A stretch of 64,000 nt of DNA. Origin: Streptomyces resistomycificus. Lineage in GTDB: Bacteria; Actinomycetota; Actinomycetes; Streptomycetales; Streptomycetaceae. Both the position numbers and the translations under genes were made by a program. The stretch is taken from the NCBI RefSeq assembly GCF_001514265.1, contig NZ_KQ949003.1:124001-188000 (forward strand), in the 5' to 3' direction. Below, in pieces: positions 28,383 to 37,517 of the stretch (positions within the stretch are counted from its first letter, which is position 1; each line of letters starts with the position of its first letter). Below the pieces are notes generated by a model. It worked only from the letters and a program-made list of their open reading frames with translations, was not told where the DNA came from and searched no databases.

Positions 28383-29390
28383 TCACCAGCGGATCGGCAC
28401 CGGCACCGCCGTCAACAGCCCCGACACCGCGACCACCACGCCCAGCGCGACCACCTCGGCGCGCGCGGGCGAGCAGGCGGTCAGCGGGTCGGCGGCCCGG
28501 CCGAGCCGGACCCGCGCCCACAGGGCGAGCGAGGCGACGGCGGCCACCAGGAGCACCTTGGCCAGCAGCACGCGCCCGTACGCCGTGGTCGTCAGCTGCT
28601 CCAGGAGCGTGTCCGACGGCATCCGGCGCAGCGAACTCCACACCCCGGTCGCCGTGATGGCCGCGAGCAAGGCCGCGGCCACGCGCGCGTAGAGCCCGAG
28701 CAGCGCCGCGCCCGCCGCCGAGGGACCCCAACGCCGCAGCGTCCGCAGGGCGTACAGCAGGCCCCCCGTCCACAGTGCCGCGCACGTCAGATGCACCAGC
28801 GTCAGCCCGGAACCCACCAGCGGGCTCTGCTCGGTCGGCGGATGCGCGCGCAGGGCCTCCGCCACGACCACCGAGGCCAGCGGCCACACCTGCGTCGCCG
28901 GCCGCGCCGACAGGGCGCACAGCCCCGCCGCGAGGAAGGCGTTGACCTCCACCAGCGCGAGCCTTCCGTCCCGGGACTCGTAGAGGCCGCCGACATCGAT
29001 CTCGGCCAGACTCCCCGGCACCAGGTTCCCGGTCGCCACGATCGACGCGAGCCCCAGCGCGGCGACGAAACCCGCCGCGGCCGCGCTCGGCGCCCAGCTG
29101 CGAGGCAGCACCTGGGGGGCGCCGGGCACGGAGCGTCTCAGCCGGCGCACGAACAGCTCGCCCACCGGCACGCACAGCGCCGCGAAGAGCACGGCACGCA
29201 GCAGCGCGACACCGCCGACGCCGGGCGCGGCGGCCTCCCCGGTGCCGTGCAGCGCGGCGGAGGGTCCGAGCAGCGGTATCAGCGCGGCCAACGTCACCAG
29301 GACCAGGACCGTGACGGCCCGACCGACCCCGGGACGCCGTGCGCGCCCGCTCGCGTCGGACACCCCTGGGGTGGGTCGTATCAAGGTCAC
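28383..29390 (-). CDS. CopD-like copper-resistance/uptake membrane protein
   Basis: 335 residues with about eight or nine transmembrane segments. The C-terminal CopD domain is recognisable (RVAAALLAAITATGVWSSLR...AYGRVLLAKVLLVAAVASLALW, about residues 215-290), and LTLVHLTCAALWTGGLLYAL around 180-200 holds the conserved His. No fused CopC domain is present. CopD moves copper across the membrane. The GTG at 29390 (VTLIRPTPGV) was chosen; a GTG at 29414 in frame is an alternative. It is convergent with the lysoplasmalogenase gene. Confidence 0.8.
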   Translation of the reverse strand: MTLIRPTPGVSDASGRARRPGVGRAVTVLVLVTLAALIPLLGPSAALHGTGEAAAPGVGGVALLRAVLFAALCVPVGELFVRRLRRSVPGAPQVLPRSWAPSAAAAGFVAALGLASIVATGNLVPGSLAEIDVGGLYESRDGRLALVEVNAFLAAGLCALSARPATQVWPLASVVVAEALRAHPPTEQSPLVGSGLTLVHLTCAALWTGGLLYALRTLRRWGPSAAGAALLGLYARVAAALLAAITATGVWSSLRRMPSDTLLEQLTTTAYGRVLLAKVLLVAAVASLALWARVRLGRAADPLTACSPARAEVVALGVVVAVSGLLTAVPVPIRW

Positions 29391-29490
29391 CTCGAGATCT
29401 TCACCAGCTGTCACAGAACCGGGCAAGTCCAGGTAAACAACTGGGGGCACGGCATTCCGCCCATCGGTACGTCCGTGGCCCGACCGTGAC

Positions 29491-30876
29491 TCAGCCCCAG
29501 CGCGCCGCGTCCGCTCCCCAGGGCCCCGGCGACCGCGCCCAGTCCGCCGGGCCGCCCTCGAAGGAGACGGGCGAGCGGGCGTACCGCAGCCGGCCGAGCC
29601 CGCTGTCCGTCTCCGCCAGCCAGGAGCCGGGCCCGCCGTACGAGGCCCCCTCGACCTCATGCGGCGCGGGACCGGCGCCGCTCACACCGTCCCCGCCCGT
29701 CAGCCACCGAGCCGTCCGCGCCAGCGCCAGCCGCACCACCCGGGCGCCGCCCTCGTACGACTGCTCGGTCAGCGCCCGCAGCACGGCGGCCGCCAGCAGG
29801 TATCCCGTCCCGTGGTCCAGGGCCTGCGCCGGCAGCGCCCCAGGCTCCCGCACCGACCCCTCGGTCGTGGCGACGCCCGTGGCGACCTGGACCAGGCTGT
29901 CGAAGCCCCGCCGCCCGCTCCACGGCCCGTACGCGCCCCACGCGGACAACTGCGCCACGACCACCCCGGGCCGCCGCTCGGCCAGTGCCCGCGGGGACAG
30001 CCCGAACCGGTCCAGCGCGCCCGGCCGGTACCCCGTGACGACGACGTCCGCGGCCGCGAGCAGTTCCTCGAAGGTGCCCCGGTCGGCCGCGAGGTCGAGG
30101 GTCGTCGACCGTTTCCCGAAGCCCGTGTCGGCGTGCGCGTCGGCGGGCTCGGGCAAGTGCGGTGCGTCCACACGCAGCACGTCCGCGCCCAGCAGGGCGA
30201 GCGTGCGGGTGGCGACCGGGCCGGCGATGACCCGGGTGAGGTCCAGAACACGCAGTCCGGCGGCGGGCAGGGCGGGAGTGCCGTCGATCGGGGCGAGGAT
30301 ACGAGCGGGTGCCGAGTCCAGCCGTTCGCGTTCGACCAGCGGCCGTGCGGCCACCGCCGCGCCCTGCTCGTGCGATGTCCACTCCTCGGGTGTGCGCAGC
30401 GCCACGGCGAGGCCTCCGGCCGCGTACACGGCCTCCTCGACCTCGAGGGCGCGCCGCCCGGCGAGCGCCGCCTCGACGGCCGCGACGTCCTCGGGCACCT
30501 CCAGCGCGCTCAGCAGCCGGGCCCGGTGGTGCGGGTAGTTCGCGTGCGTGCGCACCCATCCGTCCGCCGTCCGCCAGAACCGGGACAGCGGCGCGAAGGT
30601 GACCGGTGCCCGCCCGTCGACGAGCAGATGGCGTTCACTGACGAACGCCGTCGCCACGGCCCCGTCGTCCACGCGGACCGCGGGCACGTCCGCGCGCCCG
30701 GTCCGGCGTGCCCCCAGCTCGGCGGCGGCCAGCGCGCACGATCCGACACAGGCCCGCGCCAACTCCCGTACGGGAAGGCGCCCCTGAAGAGCGCCCTCCC
30801 GCACCACGGTCGACACGCGCGGGAGAAGGGCCGGATCGCCGCCCAGCGCGGACCACGCGTACGCGATGTCAGTCAT
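29491..30876 (-). CDS. CaiB/BaiF-type (family III) CoA transferase, rearranged domain order
   Basis: 461 residues. The canonical family III N-terminal sequence, LRVLDLTRVIAGPVATRTLALLGADVLRVD, lies in the middle (about residue 215) rather than at the N-terminus. The first 200 residues instead resemble the tail of ordinary family members (RFWRTADGWVRTHANYPHHR ... VEEAVYAAGGLAVALRTPEEW). The protein thus appears circularly permuted or a fusion of two half-units, as in some long actinobacterial homologues. The CoA acceptor is unknown. The ATG at 30876 follows a small inverted repeat. It is in the same orientation as the downstream-lying proteases but separated from CopD by 100 bases. Confidence 0.82.
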   Translation of the reverse strand: MTDIAYAWSALGGDPALLPRVSTVVREGALQGRLPVRELARACVGSCALAAAELGARRTGRADVPAVRVDDGAVATAFVSERHLLVDGRAPVTFAPLSRFWRTADGWVRTHANYPHHRARLLSALEVPEDVAAVEAALAGRRALEVEEAVYAAGGLAVALRTPEEWTSHEQGAAVAARPLVERERLDSAPARILAPIDGTPALPAAGLRVLDLTRVIAGPVATRTLALLGADVLRVDAPHLPEPADAHADTGFGKRSTTLDLAADRGTFEELLAAADVVVTGYRPGALDRFGLSPRALAERRPGVVVAQLSAWGAYGPWSGRRGFDSLVQVATGVATTEGSVREPGALPAQALDHGTGYLLAAAVLRALTEQSYEGGARVVRLALARTARWLTGGDGVSGAGPAPHEVEGASYGGPGSWLAETDSGLGRLRYARSPVSFEGGPADWARSPGPWGADAARWG

Positions 30877-30891
30877 GACCGCACTATGCAG

Positions 30892-30908
30892 TATTGACTG
30901 AATCAATA
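30892..30908. promoter_or_regulatory. Inverted repeat before the CoA transferase gene
   Basis: TATTGA-CTGAA-TCAATA, 6-base AT-rich arms in a GC-rich setting, lies 16-32 bases upstream of the CoA-transferase ATG and just after the protease stop. It could be a repressor operator or part of the promoter. Confidence 0.4.
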
Positions 30909-30918
30909 TGCGTGGTGG

Positions 30919-32487
30919 TTACCTGGTGACCGCGTCCAGCGCGTCCACCAGGCCCCAGCCGTAGAAACCGTTGCGGTTCTTCGGCCCCTCGCACACCGCG
31001 TCGACCTTGCCGTCGCCGTTGATGTCGTACGGGTCCGTGCACGGCACGGCGTCGGCCTCCGCGTACAGCAGCGCCTTCACCATGGCCGGCGAGGCGTAGG
31101 GGTGCGTCGACTTGATCAGGGCGGCGACGGCCGCGACATGCGGGCTCGCCATCGACGTACCGGCCATGTAGCCCCACTTGCCGCCGGGCATCGTGCCCAG
31201 GATCAGCCCGCTGGTCGCGGGCGGCGCCGGCGTCTGGTAGGCCGTCGAGTCGCCGCCGGGCGCGGCGATGTCGATGACACCGCGGCCGTAGTTGGAGAAG
31301 GACGACTTGAGACCCTTGGCGCCGGTCGACGCGACCGTCACGACACCCGGCAGCTGGGTCGGTATGTCGAGGCACTTCGACGGGTCGACCACCCGGTCCG
31401 AGGGGGTGCCGTCGTTCGGCGAGGACGGGTCGGTGAGCTCGTCGGCCGCCAGGTCGAAGTTCTCGTTGCCGGCCGCCGCGACGTTGACCGCGCCCTTCTT
31501 CTCCGCGTACCGCGAGGCCCGGCCGACGGCGTCGACGAGCGCCTTCTGGTCCGGGTCGTCGGTGCAGTTGAAGTACCACGGGTCGGTGTAATAGCTGTTG
31601 TTCGTGACGTCGACGCCGTGCGTGGCCGCCCACATGAAGCCGCACACCACGGCCTCGGTGTAGAAGTAGCCGGCCGTCGTCGACACCTTGATGCCCGCGA
31701 CCTTCACGCCGGGCGCGACACCCGTCATGCCGACGCCGTTCTTCGCGGCGGCGATCTCACCGGCCACGTGCGTGCCGTGCGGGCTCTCCGACGCGCCGGG
31801 CCGCCACGCCCCGTCGGTGGTGTCCGGCTTGCCCGTCACGCAGTTGACGGACGCGGCACGGTCGAAGTTCGGCGCGATGTCGGGGTGCGTGTCGTCGACG
31901 CCGGTGTCGATCACGGCGACCGTCACCTTGCTGCTGCCGAGGGACTTCTCGTGCGCCTTGTCCGCCTTGATGGCGGGCAGGTCCCACTGCAGGTTCTCCA
32001 GCGGGTCCTGCCCGGCGGCGGCCTTGGCCTCGGCGGCGGCGACCTCGGTCGCGGTGAGCGCCTTCGGCGTGCCCAGGTCGGTCGTCGACTGCGCGGGCAG
32101 CGGCGCGTTGCGCGTGTTGCCCGCCGACTCGACGCCCTTCACCTTGCGGATGGTCTTGGCGAAGTCGGCGTTCGACGAGTGGACGACGACCACGCCGATC
32201 TGGTCGTACGACGTCACGATCGTGCCGCCGGCCTCGGCGATGGCCTTCTTCACCTTCGGTGAAGGACCGTGCCCGGGGCGGACGTTCACGACGTAGCTGA
32301 GCGCGGTGCCGTCCGCGGCCAGCGTCGACGCGAGGACGTCGTTCACGGTGCCGGTGACGCCGGCCACGGTGCCCGGCACGTCGGCGGCGGACGCCGTCGC
32401 GCCCGGCAGGAACGCGAAAGCCGTGGTCAGGGCCATACCGAAGGGGATGGCGACCGCACGGCGGTAGCGCGGGTGAGGCGCTGTCAT
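30919..32487 (-). CDS. Secreted S8 family serine peptidase (subtilase), copy 1
   Basis: 522 residues: Sec signal peptide (about 1-35, with AFLPGATASA), an inhibitor-I9-like propeptide (about 55-125), then the subtilisin domain with Asp in VAVIDTGVDDTHPDI, His in HGTHVAGEIAA and Ser in AGTSMASPHVAAVAAL. Between the catalytic Ser and the C-terminus is a Cys-flanked loop CTDPYDINGDGKVDAVCEG that resembles an EF-hand-type calcium loop. Close paralogue of the following gene; spacing of 82 bases suggests tandem duplication. It should be an extracellular protease activated by propeptide removal. Confidence 0.93.
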   Translation of the reverse strand: MTAPHPRYRRAVAIPFGMALTTAFAFLPGATASAADVPGTVAGVTGTVNDVLASTLAADGTALSYVVNVRPGHGPSPKVKKAIAEAGGTIVTSYDQIGVVVVHSSNADFAKTIRKVKGVESAGNTRNAPLPAQSTTDLGTPKALTATEVAAAEAKAAAGQDPLENLQWDLPAIKADKAHEKSLGSSKVTVAVIDTGVDDTHPDIAPNFDRAASVNCVTGKPDTTDGAWRPGASESPHGTHVAGEIAAAKNGVGMTGVAPGVKVAGIKVSTTAGYFYTEAVVCGFMWAATHGVDVTNNSYYTDPWYFNCTDDPDQKALVDAVGRASRYAEKKGAVNVAAAGNENFDLAADELTDPSSPNDGTPSDRVVDPSKCLDIPTQLPGVVTVASTGAKGLKSSFSNYGRGVIDIAAPGGDSTAYQTPAPPATSGLILGTMPGGKWGYMAGTSMASPHVAAVAALIKSTHPYASPAMVKALLYAEADAVPCTDPYDINGDGKVDAVCEGPKNRNGFYGWGLVDALDAVTR

Positions 32488-32569
32488 GGTGTCAGTGTCT
32501 CCAGTTCGTTCGTGGTACGAAACGGACCGAACGGGCGGTCCGCAGGGGTGAAGCAGCGGGGAGTACGGG

Positions 32570-34102
32570 TCACTTCACCGCGCGCAGCGCGTTGACAATG
32601 CCGTGCCCGTAGAACCCGTTGTTGTACTTGCCGCCCTTGCACACCGCGTCCTGAGTGCCGTTGCCGTCCTGGTCGTAGGACTCCGGGCAGGCGGTGGCGG
32701 TCGCCTGCGCCTTGAGCAGGGCCTGGAGCTGGGCAGGCGAGGCCTTCGGATGTGTCGACTTCAGCAGTGCGGCGACGCCCGCGGCGTGCGGCGACGCCAT
32801 CGACGTGCCCTGCAGGAAGCCGTACTCGCCGTTCGGCATGGTGGACAGGATGCGGCCGTTCTTCGACGGCGTGTCCGGGATCTGGTAGAGCCGGTCGCCG
32901 CCCGGCGCGGCGACGTCGACGACGCCCTTGCCGTACGTCGAGAAGTACGACTTGAGGTTCTGCACACCCGTCGAGCTGACCGTGACCACACCCGGCAGCT
33001 GCGTCGGCACGTCGAAGCACTCGTGCGGGTCGATGGTCCGCTCGACCGGCGTGGTGTCGTTGGGGCTGGTGGCGTCGGCGATCGCGTCGGAGTCCAGGTC
33101 GTGGTTGGAGTTGCCCGCCGCCGCCACGTTGAGCGTGCCCTTCTTCTGGGCGTACAGCTGGGCCCTGTTGACGGCGTCGACGATGGCACGCTGGTCCGGG
33201 TCGTCCATGCAGTTGTACAGCCACGGGTCGACGTAGTAGCTGTTGTTCGTGATCTCGACGCCGTGGTCGGCGGCGAACACGAAGGCGCACACGACGCTCT
33301 CCGGGTAGAAGAGGCCGCTGCTCGGGTCGGTCACGTTGATGCTCGAGACCTTCACACCGGGCGCGACACCGGCCACACCGACCCCGTTACGGGCCGCGGC
33401 GATCTCACCGGCCACATGCGTGCCGTGGTAGTCGTCCGCGGTGTACGGCCGCCAGGCGCCCTCGCTGGTGTCCGGGACACCGCCGTCGCAGTTGGCCGAC
33501 TGGGACGCGGAGAAGTTCGGTGCGATGTCCGGGTGGGTGTCGTCGACGCCGGTGTCGATCACGGCGACGGTCACCTTGCGGCTGCCCGGGTTGATCTTCG
33601 CGGCCTTGTCGGCACCGATCGCGCGCAGGTCCCACTGGTCGGCCTCGAGGGGCTCGCTGTCGGGTGTCGACGCGGACGCGCGCGCCACCTTCGCGGCCTG
33701 CTCCTTCGACAGGACCTGCGCGGCCCCCTCGTCGGTCGTGCCCGCGGGGGTCAGCGGAGCGGTGCGGGTGGCACCGGCCGACTGCACCCCGCGCACCTCG
33801 CGTATCTGCCGGGCGAAGTCCGGGTTCGACGAGTGGACGACGATGACGCCGATCTTCTCGTACGTGATGACGACGGTGCCGCCGGCGGCGGGTACCGCCT
33901 TCTTCACCGCCTGGATCGTGCGCCGGTCCAACTTGGTGTTGACGACGTACGAAAGAGCGGACGCGTCCGCCGCCTGCGCGGAGGTCTCCGCCCGCGGCGC
34001 GGCCGACGCGGCCGCGGCGGGCAGGAAGCCGAGCGAGGCCGTCAGCGACAGCGCGACCGGTACGGCGAGGGCGAGACGGCGTCTGGAACGCAGATGAGCC
34101 AT
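32570..34102 (-). CDS. Secreted S8 family serine peptidase (subtilase), copy 2
   Basis: 510 residues with the same layout as copy 1: signal peptide (to about residue 34, ASAAPRAETSA after it), propeptide (YVVNTKLDRRTIQAVKKAV...), Asp in VAVIDTGVDDTHPDI, His in HGTHVAGEIAA, Ser in GTSMASPHAAGVAALL, and the loop CPESYDQDGNGTQDAVCKG. The propeptide and catalytic core are strikingly similar between copies, the region around residues 240-330 more divergent, so cleavage specificity may differ. It is upstream in transcription and probably shares a promoter located in 34103-34250. Confidence 0.93.
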   Translation of the reverse strand: MAHLRSRRRLALAVPVALSLTASLGFLPAAAASAAPRAETSAQAADASALSYVVNTKLDRRTIQAVKKAVPAAGGTVVITYEKIGVIVVHSSNPDFARQIREVRGVQSAGATRTAPLTPAGTTDEGAAQVLSKEQAAKVARASASTPDSEPLEADQWDLRAIGADKAAKINPGSRKVTVAVIDTGVDDTHPDIAPNFSASQSANCDGGVPDTSEGAWRPYTADDYHGTHVAGEIAAARNGVGVAGVAPGVKVSSINVTDPSSGLFYPESVVCAFVFAADHGVEITNNSYYVDPWLYNCMDDPDQRAIVDAVNRAQLYAQKKGTLNVAAAGNSNHDLDSDAIADATSPNDTTPVERTIDPHECFDVPTQLPGVVTVSSTGVQNLKSYFSTYGKGVVDVAAPGGDRLYQIPDTPSKNGRILSTMPNGEYGFLQGTSMASPHAAGVAALLKSTHPKASPAQLQALLKAQATATACPESYDQDGNGTQDAVCKGGKYNNGFYGHGIVNALRAVK

Positions 34103-34357
34103 GGGATCTCCACATCATCCGGAAACGAAACCGGCCCGAGGCACAGGTGGTGCTCGGGCAGGTACATGACGGTTGGTGCAGGCCCGAAGCTATCCCCCGC
34201 AGTCGCTGGCCAGCAATGACTTACCCGAGGTGAGTTCGGAAAGAAGCCCGCTGTGTTGAACCGGTCCTTGCGCGCCGCCGTGACCTTGGGCAAGGAGCGC
34301 GAGGACACTCGCCCCCCGGTCCCCGTCCCAACCGCATCCGCAACACGAGGAGAGTCC
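34103..34357. other. Divergent promoter region between protease and symporter operons
   Basis: 255 bases between the subtilase start (minus) and the DUF485 start (plus). A near-palindrome ACTTACC-CGA-GGTGAGT (34219-34235, one mismatch) may be an operator. The frame open from 34253 into the DUF485 gene is not coding in its first part. Confidence 0.4.
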
Positions 34358-34714
34358 GTGTCCACCGACGCACCGCCACCCTCGAAAGTGCAACACAAAC
34401 TCCCCAGCCCAGAGGAGTACACCGAGGTGCAGGAGAGCGCGGAGTTCGGTGAACTGCGCCGCTCCTACCGCTCCTTCGCCTTCCCGCTGACGCTCGCGTT
34501 CATCGCCTGGTACCTGCTGTACGTCCTGCTGTCCAACTACGCGGGCGACTTCATGGGCACCAAGGTCTTCGGCAACATCAACATCGCCTTCGTCTTCGGC
34601 ATCGCCCAGTTCGTCACCACGTTCCTCATCGCCTGGTGGTACTCGCGGCACGCCGCCGCGAAGCTCGACCCCAAGGCCGAGGCCATCAAGTCCCGGATGG
34701 AGGGCGGCGCATGA
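34358..34714 (+). CDS. DUF485 membrane protein, partner of the acetate/solute symporter
   Basis: 118 residues: a soluble N-terminus (SPEEYTEVQESAEFGELRRSYRSF, the conserved DUF485 entry), two transmembrane helices (about 47-68 and 82-104) and a charged tail. DUF485 proteins (YjcH in E. coli) sit immediately upstream of ActP-type symporters and are thought to be small subunits or regulators. The GTG at 34358 has CGAGGAG 6-10 bases upstream; an earlier in-frame ATG at 34253 would add an unconserved head. Its TGA overlaps the symporter ATG (ATGA at 34711-34714). Confidence 0.9.
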   Translation: MSTDAPPPSKVQHKLPSPEEYTEVQESAEFGELRRSYRSFAFPLTLAFIAWYLLYVLLSNYAGDFMGTKVFGNINIAFVFGIAQFVTTFLIAWWYSRHAAAKLDPKAEAIKSRMEGGA

Positions 34715-36330
34715 GCCCCGCGATCACTCTGGCAGCCGGCGAGGCCAGCGAGCACCGCACGCTGATCATCTCGCTGTTCGCGGTGTTCGTCGTCGCGACC
34801 CTCGGCATCACCGTCTGGGCGGGCCGCCAGACCAAGGACGCCGCCGACTTCTACGCCGGCGGGCGGCAGTTCAGCGCCTTCCAGAACGGACTCGCGGTCT
34901 CCGGCGACTACATGTCGGCCGCGTCGTTCCTCGGCATCGCCGGCGCCATCGCCCTCTTCGGCTACGACGGCTTCCTCTACTCCATCGGGTTCCTGGTCGC
35001 CTGGCTGGTCGCCCTGCTCCTGGTGGCCGAGCCGCTGCGCAACTCCGGCCGCTACACCATGGGTGACGTGCTGGCGTACCGCATGCGCCAGCGCCCGGTC
35101 CGTACGGCGGCGGGCACCTCCACCATCGTCGTCTCGATCTTCTACCTGCTGGCCCAGATGGCGGGCGCGGGCGTCCTCGTCTCGCTGCTGCTCGGCATCA
35201 CCTCCGACGCGGGCAAGATCCTCATCGTCGCCCTCGTCGGTGTCCTGATGATCGTCTACGTCTCCATCGGCGGCATGAAGGGCACCACCTGGGTCCAGAT
35301 GGTGAAGGCCGTGCTGCTCATCGGCGGCACCATCCTGATCACGTTCCTGGTGCTGCTGAAGTTCAACTTCAACATCTCGGACCTGCTGGGCACGGCCGCC
35401 GAGAACAGCGGCAAGGGAGCGGCCTTCCTGGAGCCCGGCCTCCAGTACGGCGCGACCGGCACCTCCAAGCTGGACTTCATGTCCCTCGGCATCGCCCTGG
35501 TGCTCGGCACCGCGGGTCTGCCGCACATCCTGATCCGCTTCTACACGGTGCCCAACGCCAAGGCCGCCCGGAAGTCCGTGAACTGGGCCATCGGCATCAT
35601 CGGCGGCTTCTACCTGATGACCATCGCCCTCGGCTTCGGTGCCGCGGCGCTGATCTCGCAGGAAGAGATCATCGCGTCCAACCCGTCCGGCAACACGGCG
35701 GCGCCCCTGCTCGCCCTCCACCTCGGCGGCGTCGACTCCGCCTGGGGCGCGATCCTGCTCGCCACCATCTCGGCGGTGGCCTTCGCGACGATCCTCGCCG
35801 TGGTCGCGGGCCTCACCCTGGCCTCGTCCTCGTCGTTCGCCCACGACATCTACGCCAACGTCATCAAGAAGGGCAAGGCCACCGAGAAGCAGGAGATGAG
35901 GGCGGCTCGGCTGGCGACCATCGGCATCGGCGCCGCCTCCATCCTCCTGGGTGCCCTCGCCCGCGACCTGAACGTGGCCGGCCTGGTCGCGCTGGCCTTC
36001 GCGGTCGCGGCCTCCGCCAACCTCCCGACGATCCTCTACAGCCTGTTCTGGAAGCGCTTCACCACCCAGGGCGCCCTGTGGTCGATCTACGGCGGTCTGA
36101 TCGTCGCCGTCGGCCTGGTGCTGTTCTCGCCCGTGGTCTCCGGCGACCCCAAGGCGATGTTCCCCGACGTCGACTTCGCCTGGTTCCCGCTGAAGAACCC
36201 CGGCATCATCTCGATCCCGTTCGGCTTCCTGATGGGCTGGCTCGGCACCGTCCTGTCCAAGGAGGAGCCGGACGCCGCCAAGTACGCGGAGCTGGAGGTC
36301 CGCTCCCTGACCGGCACCGGCGCCCACTGA
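34711..36330 (+). CDS. Cation/acetate symporter ActP-like (SSS family)
   Basis: 539-residue sodium:solute symporter with about 13 transmembrane helices. It has the SSS start (GRQTKDAADFYAGGRQFSAFQNGLAVSGDYMSAASFLG), the Na+-site helix GTAGLPHILIRFYTVPNAK, and LASSSSFAHDIYANV, the set found in ActP. It probably takes up acetate, pyruvate or another short carboxylate. Transcribed and translationally coupled with the DUF485 gene; a 15-bp perfect terminator follows. Confidence 0.92.
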   Translation: MSPAITLAAGEASEHRTLIISLFAVFVVATLGITVWAGRQTKDAADFYAGGRQFSAFQNGLAVSGDYMSAASFLGIAGAIALFGYDGFLYSIGFLVAWLVALLLVAEPLRNSGRYTMGDVLAYRMRQRPVRTAAGTSTIVVSIFYLLAQMAGAGVLVSLLLGITSDAGKILIVALVGVLMIVYVSIGGMKGTTWVQMVKAVLLIGGTILITFLVLLKFNFNISDLLGTAAENSGKGAAFLEPGLQYGATGTSKLDFMSLGIALVLGTAGLPHILIRFYTVPNAKAARKSVNWAIGIIGGFYLMTIALGFGAAALISQEEIIASNPSGNTAAPLLALHLGGVDSAWGAILLATISAVAFATILAVVAGLTLASSSSFAHDIYANVIKKGKATEKQEMRAARLATIGIGAASILLGALARDLNVAGLVALAFAVAASANLPTILYSLFWKRFTTQGALWSIYGGLIVAVGLVLFSPVVSGDPKAMFPDVDFAWFPLKNPGIISIPFGFLMGWLGTVLSKEEPDAAKYAELEVRSLTGTGAH

Positions 36331-36354
36331 CCGCAGCCCCGATCCGCCCCCTGA

Positions 36355-36388
36355 GCGGCCGCGTCGTAGATCCCTACGACGCGGCCGC
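36355..36388 (+). terminator. Strong terminator after the symporter operon
   Basis: Perfect 15-base arms GCGGCCGCGTCGTAG and CTACGACGCGGCCGC close a 4-base loop (ATCC), 25 bases after the symporter stop. It contains two NotI-like GCGGCCGC octamers by virtue of the pairing. Confidence 0.85.
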
Positions 36389-36487
36389 GTCCTGTCTGGT
36401 GGGAAAGGGCACTGTCGATGTCGGTCCTGTCACGTAGGCTCGCAGGTGTTGGAGAACAGTTGATCCGCGACGAGGGAGGGGGCCCAC

Positions 36488-37477
36488 GTGCTCATCGACA
36501 CCTACGGCCGGGTAGCCACCGACCTGCGAGTCTCGCTGACCGACCGGTGCAACCTGCGCTGCACCTACTGCATGCCCGAAGAAGGCCTGCAATGGCTCGC
36601 CAAGCCCGACCTGCTCACGGACGACGAGATCGTGCGGCTCATCGACATCGCCGTCACGTCCCTCGGTATAGAGGAAGTCCGCTTCACCGGCGGTGAGCCC
36701 CTGCTGCGCCCCGGACTCGTCGGCATCGTCGAGCGCGTCGCCGCTCTGGAACCGCGCCCCCAGATGTCCCTCACCACCAACGGCATCGGTCTCCAGCGCA
36801 CCGCGGCGGCCCTCAAGGCGGCCGGCCTGGACCGGGTCAACGTCTCGCTGGACACCCTGCGCCCCGACGTGTTCAAGACCCTCACCCGCCGCAACCGGCA
36901 CCATGACGTCATCGCCGGCCTGGAGGCCGCCCGGGACGTGGGCCTGACCCCCGTCAAGGTCAACTCGGTGCTGATGCCGGGGCTGAACGAGGACGAGGCC
37001 CCGGACCTGCTGGCCTGGGCGGTGGAGCACGACTACGAACTGCGGTTCATCGAGCAGATGCCCCTCGACGCCCAGCACGGCTGGAAGCGCGACGGCATGA
37101 TCACCGCGGGAGACATCCTGGCTTCCCTGCGCACCCGCTTCGACCTCACCGAAGAGGGTGCGGGCGAGCGCGGCTCGGCCCCGGCCGAACGCTGGATCGT
37201 CGACGGCGGCCCGCACCGCGTCGGCGTGATCGCCTCCGTCACCCGCCCGTTCTGCGCGGCCTGCGACCGCACCCGCCTCACGGCGGACGGCCAGGTGCGC
37301 ACCTGTCTGTTCGCCACGGAGGAGACCGACCTGCGCGCCGCGCTGCGCTCCGACGCCCCGGACGAGGAGATCGCCCGCATCTGGCGGCTGGCCATGTGGG
37401 GCAAGAAGGCGGGTTCGGGCCTGGACGACCCGACGTTCCTGCAGCCGGACCGGCCGATGTCGGCCATCGGGGGCTAG
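36488..37477 (+). CDS. moaA: GTP 3',8-cyclase MoaA (molybdenum cofactor biosynthesis)
   Basis: 329-residue radical-SAM enzyme that, with MoaC, converts GTP to cyclic pyranopterin monophosphate. The N-terminal 4Fe-4S site is CNLRCTYC (Cys21, 25, 28), followed by FTGGEPLLR; the C-terminal second cluster uses CAACDRTRLTADGQVRTC (Cys about 256, 259, 273). The protein ends in Gly-Gly, the conserved MoaA terminus required for activity. The GTG at 36488 has GAGGGGG upstream. No other moa genes are in the window. Confidence 0.97.
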   Translation: MLIDTYGRVATDLRVSLTDRCNLRCTYCMPEEGLQWLAKPDLLTDDEIVRLIDIAVTSLGIEEVRFTGGEPLLRPGLVGIVERVAALEPRPQMSLTTNGIGLQRTAAALKAAGLDRVNVSLDTLRPDVFKTLTRRNRHHDVIAGLEAARDVGLTPVKVNSVLMPGLNEDEAPDLLAWAVEHDYELRFIEQMPLDAQHGWKRDGMITAGDILASLRTRFDLTEEGAGERGSAPAERWIVDGGPHRVGVIASVTRPFCAACDRTRLTADGQVRTCLFATEETDLRAALRSDAPDEEIARIWRLAMWGKKAGSGLDDPTFLQPDRPMSAIGG

Positions 37478-37517
37478 CGGGACGAGGGCGCGAGGGCGGC
37501 GAAGAGGACGGGAGGGA

